A stretch of 64,000 nucleotides of DNA, from positions 372,001 through 436,000 of the forward strand of contig BEDY01000010.1 of NCBI GenBank assembly GCA_002335605.1. The letters are read 5' to 3'. Made by a program: the position numbers and the translations under genes. The stretch is from Prillingera fragicola. Lineage: Eukaryota > Basidiomycota > Tremellomycetes > Trichosporonales > Trichosporonaceae. The notes below the pieces were generated by a model that saw only the letters and a program-made list of their open reading frames with translations, made no database searches and was not told where the DNA came from. This document shows positions 56,108-64,000 of this stretch, piece after piece (the first letter of the stretch is position 1; every line of letters starts with the position of its first letter).

Positions 56108-56870
56108 TTAGATGAGGAGCTTCTCAATCTCGTTCTTGACAGCCTGGATCTGCGAGTTGAGCTCACGGGCCTCGTTGGTGGTAACCGAGGCGGCGATGAC
56201 AGGGCGCGAGACACCGCAGGCACGGCCAAGAGCAGTCTTGCTGGGCAGGAAGATGTAAGGAACGTTCTTGTCCTCGCAGAGGAGGGGGAGGTGGAGAACG
56301 ATCTCAATGGGCTCGACGTCGGCTGAGTAGTTGTCAGTATAGTCTTCACAATCACAATCCAAGCCACATCTCTGAACAATGGCCCAGGAGGCCACATGAA
56401 AGAATACCCTTGAGGTCACCCCTCGTTACACTGGGATCGATCTGCGCAATTTTGACATCGCACTCAGGTTCACACAAGTGTGCAAAGACGTGGCCTCCAG
56501 CAGCCACCAGACATATCATGCTCGACTTACCAGCCATGATGATAAACTCGCAAATTCTGCGATCATGTCAGCGCAGATTCATCAATGGTGATATAGGCAG
56601 TAGAACTCACCCGCGGTTGAGAGTCTTGGTGGCCTCGTTGGCACCCTTCTTCAGCTGCTTGTACTGCATCGGTGTCAGCAGTATTCGTATTGAATGCCCG
56701 GTCAAGCACCACATCATGGACTGCTCTGCAATTGATCTTGCGCCCAATCAGGTAGTCCTGCGGCTCCAAACAGAACTCACGTGCGAAGCCTGCTGAACCA
56801 GGTCAAGGATCTGGTTGGTGAGCTGCGCGTTGGCGAGCGGGAAAGCCTTGGAGTTGGGAGCGTCGGACAT
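56108..56870 (-). CDS. SNU13: Snu13 / 15.5K, L7Ae-family U4 snRNP and C/D snoRNP protein
   Basis: Four exons ending at 56108 encode about 128 residues. Read right to left: [27 protein letters not shown], then [17 protein letters not shown], the kink-turn binding helix. [16 protein letters not shown] and [14 protein letters not shown] follow. The end [18 protein letters not shown] is near-universal. It binds kink-turns in U4 snRNA and box C/D snoRNAs. Very conserved, no oddities. With NHP2 at 28 kb, this window holds two L7Ae paralogues. Confidence 0.96.
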
Positions 56871-57485
56871 TGCTGCTGTGATTATGGTGACCTCACGGCT
56901 AGGATCACTGGTCTTTTAGAGGAAAAAAAGTTGTTGGAGGAGGATAAAGGAGGATGCAGGATGGAGACGCCAAATCTGAACAATCTGAAAGAGTCACAAA
57001 CGGTGGCAAATCTTTGAAAATGCTTCCGTCCCCCAGTGTGGCAGGTGGCATGCTCAAATGTCCCCTGCGTTGCAGCGACTACCTAAGCGAGTGCAGCAAG
57101 GCTTATCGCACAGAACGGTGAGCTGATCTCCTTTGCAGGGTGCATGTTTACCGGGATAGACAGAGTCCCAGTCAATAGCTTGATTGGTGCGCTTGATTGG
57201 TGCAATTAGGCTCCTATGACCAGTTTGGTTGTCGCCATCACATGAACATCAACTATTGCGCCTATGAATGAACACCTCGTCCGCTAAATAAAGGTTGTTA
57301 AAAAGAGAGATTGCCGGAGAAGCGCCACCACCATGCATGCGTGTGTAGGGTATCCAGTGGTTGCGTGTACGTGGTATTCCGTCGGGGTTGTCGTAAACTC
57401 CATTAAGGTACACTCGGTTCGTCGTGCGTGGTACGCCTCTAGGGGTGAATGGGCGACCACATCCTTGCGATTATCAAAGCAGGGT
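56871..57485. other. Intergenic, 615 bp, between SNU13 and SPC2
   Basis: SNU13 promoter and SPC2 3' end; both genes read leftwards. The frame at 57,333-57,767 (+) is antisense to SPC2 and not called. An AT-rich stretch (56,905-56,945, with gaggaaaaaaag) lies just upstream of SNU13. Confidence 0.4.
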
Positions 57486-58466
57486 CTACTCCTCCTTCAG
57501 ACCCTCATCCTCCACCTCTACAAGACCAGCGTCACCAAGCAGGTTGGAGATCCATCGGGCGACCTCTCCCTCTTCGACGCCCCCAGACTCGTCAACAACC
57601 TCGCCAACAGGCTTGCCGCTAACGACGCGAGCCTTGTGGATAAGGCTCTTACCATTGTTCGACGTGGTGGACAGGGTGAGGTGGACGAGATATGTCGGGC
57701 CGTGGGGATGAGGCGAGCTGGAAGCAGAGGAAAGTGCAGAAGCCGAAGAAGAGGGAGAGATGGATGAAGGAGAAGAAATGGGCGATGTAGCGCTGATAGG
57801 GGAAGCTGGCCGCGAGTCGGGAGACACGCTCAGCACTGGCCTTGGAGGCGGCAGAAGAGAAGTCGACGTGTGGATCTGGATGAGGTCGGTCTCGATCTGT
57901 CGTTATCAGCAAAGGTTGTACGGCACATGACAGTACTTACGCGCTTCACGATGCGACGGCGGCGTCCACGGAAGACCTCGCCACGCTCCACCCAGCGCTT
58001 CCACGCCCAAAGTGCACCCTGGAGCACGCCGTAGGCGACGACTCCGATCCAAAGGTAGGGCTTGCTCTCCTCAAAGTTCATGCGCAAGGCATACGCGAAC
58101 GCTCCAAGCGAGATGAGCACCGAGGCATAGCCCAGCGAGAGATGAACTGTTGGGTGCATGCGAGACGGAGTAAAAGCCTGGTCAACGAGGTGCTGTGTCA
58201 TTGTCAGAGGTGTCCCAATGTTGCGCGTGAGAAGCTTCTGAATACCAGTTGCTTCTGCGACTTACCTTTCTGATCATATCGTCAAGCGCATCCTTGATCT
58301 CGGCAAGATGAGCTTTGTTGACATGGACCGTGGGGAGGGGATCCGTGGCCATGCTCGTCGAGTACGATCCGACAGCGGGAACGGTGATGTCGGCAGGCTT
58401 TGGCGATGCAGCGCCGGATCCAGGTGCGCCAGTGCCAGCGGCACGGGGGCCTTTACGCTGAGCCAT
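57486..58466 (-). CDS. SPC2: Signal peptidase complex subunit 2 (Spc2/SPC25)
   Basis: Starts M-A-Q-R-K-G-P-R-A-A-G at 58466. After a Pro/Ala/Ser-rich lead comes V-H-V-N-K-A-H-L-A-E-I-K-D-A-L-D-D-M-I-R, the conserved N-terminal helix. H-P-T-V-H-L-S-L-G-Y then leads into TM1 (A-S-V-L-I-S-L-G-A-F-A-Y-A-L), a short turn with F-E-E-S-K-P-Y-L and TM2 (W-I-G-V-V-A-Y-G-V-L-Q-G-A-L). The cytosolic part holds I-E-T-D-L-I-Q-I and, after a gap, Y-L-V-H-L-T-L-S-T-T. That gap contains an inserted ~55-residue Ser/Pro-rich stretch absent from shorter family members. The subunit bridges signal peptidase to the Sec61 channel. Three exons are clear; the middle one carries both TMs. Confidence 0.88.
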
Positions 58467-58867
58467 CGGGCAGGCGTTGGGCTAGCTCACTGGGTATGGC
58501 GGGTCCAGTGTTCAAGACCAGTGCCCGACGTGTGCGAGCGCGAAACTGAAGGAAAGAGAGCGGAAGAGGAGGTGGGCACGAAGCGAGAACCGATCTGTGG
58601 ACAACGAGAGTGACCTTGCAATCCGCCAACTCAAGAGAGGCGGAGGCTTGTGGCGTGGAAGGGCAGCAGCTGCAGCTGACGTGGGAACGGAATTAAATAT
58701 ATCATCAGCACTGTCCGCCCGCCGTTATGCTGCCGTCACGCTGTCGTCCTGAACTGCTTCCGCTACTGTGACCAGGGTGCGTCACAGCACAGCGACTGGC
58801 GACGTGCAGTGACATCGTCGACCATCATCACTATCCAAGGCGGCATAAACATTTGATCCTCTGCAAG
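58467..58867. promoter_or_regulatory. Divergent promoter of SPC2 and VMA6, 401 bp
   Basis: Contains a TATA-like AT step (ttaaatatatcatc, about 58,692-58,705), roughly 165 bp upstream of the VMA6 start and 225 bp from SPC2. A pyrimidine-rich element is lacking. Confidence 0.4.
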
Positions 58868-60207
58868 ATGGAGGCTCTTACGTTCAACGTGAGTCTAGAT
58901 GGCTGGCTCGCTGGCATTAGTAAAAAAGAAGCGGCACGGGCCACTGATCCCCAACGTTGCGCGCTGATCACCCATCCTAGATTGACAACGGCTTCCTCGA
59001 GGGTGTTGTCCGCGGTTACAAGGGTGCACTCCTCACGCAGAGCAACTACCACAACCTCACGCAATGCGATACCCTTGAAGGTACGTGGTATGCTACCCGA
59101 GCAGGCTGATGCTGACGGACAGACTTCCGCATGCAGCTGTCGTCGACGGACTATGGCAACTTCCTCGCCAATGAGCCCTTGCCCTTGTCGACTTCGACTA
59201 TTGCAGACAAGGTAGGTGGCATGGTCAAGGGGGCCGCATCGCTTGCTCTGTGACTGGCACTGTGCATAGGGAATAACCACTCACGCTGCAGGCCACTGCC
59301 AAGCTTGTCGACGAGTTCAACTATATCAGGACCAACGCCGTCGAACCTCTAGCCACGTTCATGGACTACATTACATATGCGTACATGATCGACAACGTCA
59401 TTCTCCTGACCCTTGGTACGCTCCATGACCGCGACACCCACGAGCTCTTGGAGCGCTGCCACCCCCTTGGCGTGTTCGACACCATGCCGGCGCTCTGTGT
59501 TGCCACAAACGTCGAGGAGCTGTACCACAGCGTCCTTGTCGAGACACCCCTCGCCCCTTACTTCCGTGACTGCCTGTCGGCACAAGACCTGGATGACCTC
59601 AACATTGAGATTATCCGCAATTCCTTGTACAAGGCATACCTTGAGGACTTCTACAACTTCTGTCAGTCGCTGCCAGCGCCAACTGGCGAGGTTATGCAGC
59701 GCATTCTCGCATTCGAGGCCGACCGCCGTACCATCAACATTACCATCAACTCGTTTGGCACCGAGTTGTCCAAGGACCAGCGCTCGCGTCTGTTCCCTAC
59801 TATTGGCCGCTTGTACCCGGAGGGCAACAACGCGCTGGCTCGTGCCGACGACGTTGAGCAGGTCATGTCTGCTGTCGACCACATTTCCGAGTACCGCGCC
59901 TTCTTTGACAGGGCCGGTACTTCGAACTCTGCGGGAGCTGGCGGTGAAGACACTGCGTCGAGTCTTGAGGACGAGTTCTTCAAGCACGATGTGGCTCTCA
60001 ACAAGGAGTCATTCCTTCAGCAGTTCCAGTTTGCCGTCTTCTACTCCTTTGTCAAGCTCAAGGAGCAGGAGGTCCGCAATCTCACATGGATTGCTGAGTG
60101 TATTGCACAGGATGCGTACGTACCACATTCTTCTCGTTCACAGAGGGGCTCACTTGCTGACACGAAACAGAAAGGACAGGGTGGGCGACTACATTCCCAC
60201 GTTCTAA
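58868..60207 (+). CDS. VMA6: V-type ATPase subunit d (Vma6)
   Basis: Five exons (58868-58888, 58981-59080, 59123-59211, 59292-60115, 60171-60207) give 356 aa, the usual length. First exon is M-E-A-L-T-F-N. Conserved blocks: [46 protein letters not shown], the [13 protein letters not shown] run, [14 protein letters not shown], and Y-I-P-T-F at the end. Subunit d sits on the c-ring and couples it to the central stalk of the proton pump on vacuole and Golgi. The last exon (37 nt) carries [11 protein letters not shown]. Codon use is biased to C-ending codons, like ARF1 and ALT1. Confidence 0.96.
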
Positions 60208-60776
60208 GCTAGAATGGCGTTGTTGGTAGATTGTAATGCATAGGACAGTAGTGACATCGTACGGTCGCGATGCTAGAGGTAGCGAGCTTACGTCCGGTTG
60301 CTAGAGTACTCGTATGTGACGGCCATCCCAATCACAGTTCAAATCACAGTTCACAGTTCATGTGATGCCAGGCAGGCGAGGTAATAACAGGCGTCATGGA
60401 GTGGCGTAAATGCCACATCAAGGTGTGCGGCGCGTGGCAAATAAAGCCGCAAATGCCGCCTTCACTGTACGAACACCTCTGAACTGCAGACAGTGTCCAA
60501 AAGCGCGGACACAAAAACGCGGGGTACAACGGACCTGGCGCTGCTGGCGCAGGCGTGCCCGCCGATGTATAGGGCTGGTTATTTGAGCAGGAGCCCTGGC
60601 AGGTCAGCGTGCAGCGTACCACTCTCCGATGTCTGCGCGGGGGCTTTTCCCCGCCGCCCTGCCCCTGCACCCACCGATGCCACGTACTCGTTCGTTCTCC
60701 ACGCCTTGACATAAATCGACCTTGCACTCTCTCGCTCCATACCCCCACCACCACCACAACACCCGTATTCTTCATC
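60208..60776. other. Intergenic, 569 bp, between VMA6 and ARF1
   Basis: VMA6 3' UTR and ARF1 promoter. Short direct repeats of atcacagttc (60,330-60,357) are visible. CT-rich and CCACCA-rich sequence precedes ARF1 (about 60,740-60,765), which also has acataaatcga about 65 bp upstream of the start. Confidence 0.45.
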
Positions 60777-61878
<1,102 letters not shown>

Positions 61879-64000
61879 ACGACCGGTCGGGCAAGCGACC
61901 AGTCGCCGCCCTCGCATTAGCATCGTGATCGTTCCCTTATCCCCTCCTCGGCTTAACCCATGCCACGTCTTTCATCGTCTTCTCTCCACCGGCGCTATCG
62001 GAAATGAACCCTGGTACTCCTTTTCGTGTGTTGTCGTGTGGTTGTGGCTTGGTAGAGTGATACGCCTGTGACGTCTTCTTTATTCCTGTTTAACGGCCCT
62101 GCCGTTTAACTGCCGTGGGATCAATATCTGACGGGCGATCGCTGACCAACTTGATTGGCGTTTATTGGCGTTAGTACACTTACCTGTTCTGTCATCTCAG
62201 CTAAGGTGCATAATCTGAGCGGCCGGCTATCGAGCTACCTGGACTGAAGAGGATTGTATCTCCATCACCGTCAACCTTTTCCGCCAGGCTCCCGCATAAT
62301 GTTGCCCACTCTGGCTCCGCACGGCGATGCTGCATCTGCCTCCTGGTGACCAGGCTGTCTGCTCCACAATGCCCCACTCCTGCACCAGCCCATGCATGCT
62401 CATGCAAATGAGAAACACGCGGCATCTAGCTGTGGAACGTGGCACCTCTCCTGGAATTGGTCAAGTGATCCACGATGGCTGCCCATGCCGATGGCCCATG
62501 CATGTATGCGTGGCACGCAGCCGTGGCAGCACTTGTGACGGGGGGCCATGGTACTCTTGAGTGAGTGAAGGATGGACAGGAAGTCTCGCTTGGGCAGGCC
62601 ATATACTGCTACCTCGTCAGCTTCTGCTGTCCAGCGTCTCCTGTCAGTATCGACGCAGAGGATAGCATATGCAGTGGTAAGCGCACCTCGCCGTCTTCCA
62701 GCCCCAGCACTAGGAATGCCGCTACGTATTGCTTACTCCTGTGTGTTCCTCGGCTTCAACAGCAACGATTCAGAACATTCACAAATACATGACTCCCCGG
62801 TGCCGGCGCTGTATGGCCTATGGCCTGCGACTCTCGTCTTACGGCTTTGCCTATCTGGTGACTCGGTCACACTGGCAACACTGGCTACTCGCTGGAGGCC
62901 GAAGGTCAAAGGCGTGGTGGTGTGGCAGGCCGACATCATCGCTCCGTACCCGCTTGAGCAACAGCCATCACTCTAGATGACCTGTTTAGGTGGGTTACTC
63001 ATACACGCCATACAAGGCCCCATTCTGTCCACATCTCACAGCCGCCAAACTATACAACAGTGTCTATCCTTGCAAAGCTGGAATGCTTAGAGCTTTAGAC
63101 GCAGTTCGAAGTTCATGATAATGTGGCTCTTATGCAATAGAGGCAGGAAGATACAGTACTGCCCACAGAAAGGTGACGTTGCCGCCTCGAACCTCGGGGC
63201 TCGGCCTTGTGGCATTATAATATACCATAGCAATAGCGGCTGAGGAGCTGAGGGCGGCGGCTTGAAGCTAGAGGGCAGGGACCAGGACGGTGCAGGCACG
63301 AAGGTCAACGCCGCCGTGCGTTCTGTGACAGTCGCGTTGACAATTATCAGGGAATTTCAGGGAGTGACGGAATCTGGGCCGCGACCAAAGACAGCGGCCC
63401 ACCGTGGGAAGCTGTCTTGTGATCTCTCACGGTAGCCCGTCTGCGGCCACCAACCCTGCAGCTCCACCTCTTCCCCTGGCCCGCACCTGGCCGACATAGT
63501 CTACGTCCTCTGGACTGACGCCTCGGCCGTGGGAGACCTAGCGTCCTGCACCTCTCTTCCCCTTGACCACTTTCAAGCCCGCCGTTGCAATTGCCTCTGG
63601 CTTTCGTGTCTCGTCAGGTGCAACATTATGCAGCTGCTACGGCTGGCCGCCCACAAACGTGCGGAACTGGGACACTTGAGAGCGAAGCCTGTCTCTTCGC
63701 CAGTCCAGTGTCGTGCACCCACGGCAACTCACCACCCCTTCATCAACTCAATATCACCCATTCCTTCATTCACCCAGCCAGTGCTCACTCATTGTCGCAC
63801 AGTATCGACTACACGTAACCCCAACGCGCTCCATCGGATCGGCGACCAGATGAGCCTACCAGTTTAAACGTACCCACACCCCTCTCCCAATCAGCGTCGC
63901 CGCACGACTGCTCTCAGCGCGGACAGTATGCGAAGCAGCGCGTCCCCAGGGGACCGCGGTTTACGACCAAATGGTCTCAACGTGCCCCACAGCGTAGAAG
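61879..64000. other. 2.1 kb with no gene recognised, to the window end
   Basis: ARF1 3' UTR, then sequence of lower coding character. Frames at 62,572-62,976 (+) and others overlap antisense frames and match nothing. Near 63,700 onwards a pyrimidine-rich and C-rich stretch, with a run of tcattca and cacccacc, could be a promoter or leader of a gene starting beyond the window. I see no tRNA, rRNA or transposon. Confidence 0.45.

Noticed and set aside
59413..60207. 264-codon Ser/Thr/Arg-rich frame
   Set aside because: Shadow of VMA6 in another frame; the real frame shows all family motifs and clean splicing.

Overview
The window is 64 kb of nuclear DNA from a fungus. Genes are dense and intron-rich. 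Introns are mostly 33-75 nt with GT-AG ends, and first exons can be tiny. The protein set is that of a basidiomycete yeast: cyclin H/Ccl1, an Atg27-like protein, Vps55, VTC1, Yra1, translin, Rec8, an SVIP-like peptide and a DUF4112 protein. A Tremellomycete, possibly of the Trichosporonales, is my best guess. This rests on protein resemblance and on an F-box-like family I associate with that group; no search was run.

Layout. 1-12.6 kb: end of an ATG27-like gene (-), cyclin H (+), REC8-like kleisin (-), ZC3H3-like CCCH zinc finger (+), DAHP synthase (-), VPS55 (+), F-box protein (-), DUF4112 protein (+). 12.6-14.4 kb: a gene-free island with short degenerate repeats. 14.5-23.4 kb: an unclassified myosin (-) and a large two-TM membrane protein (+). 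23.6-42.2 kb: methyltransferase (-), DDI1 (+), FRA10AC1 homologue (-), NHP2 (+), CK2 beta (-), VPS33 (+), patatin-type lipase (-), VPS37 (+), primase PRI1 (-), VTC1-like (+), YRA1 (-) with a 919-nt intron. 42.4-55 kb: translin (-), SVIP-like (+), alanine aminotransferase (+), sucrose/alpha-glucoside transporter (+), 3-hydroxyisobutyrate-dehydrogenase-like enzyme (-), F-box-like orphan (+). 55-62 kb: small TM protein (-), SNU13 (-), SPC2 (-), VMA6 (+), ARF1 (+). From 61.9 kb to the end I see no gene.

There is no operon-like pathway. Two themes recur. One is endolysosome/vacuole and secretory traffic (ATG27-like, VPS55, DDI1, VPS33, VPS37, VTC1, VMA6, ARF1, SPC2). The other is RNA processing and export (ZC3H3, FRA10AC1, NHP2, YRA1, SNU13). 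The most unusual property of the layout is that the first 21 confidently called genes alternate strand without a break, giving head-to-head promoter pairs (about 210-560 bp apart for most) and tail-to-tail pairs, the closest only 69-117 bp apart.

Exon boundaries were worked out by hand from splice motifs, reading frame and family resemblance. Where a boundary is not certain the entry says so.
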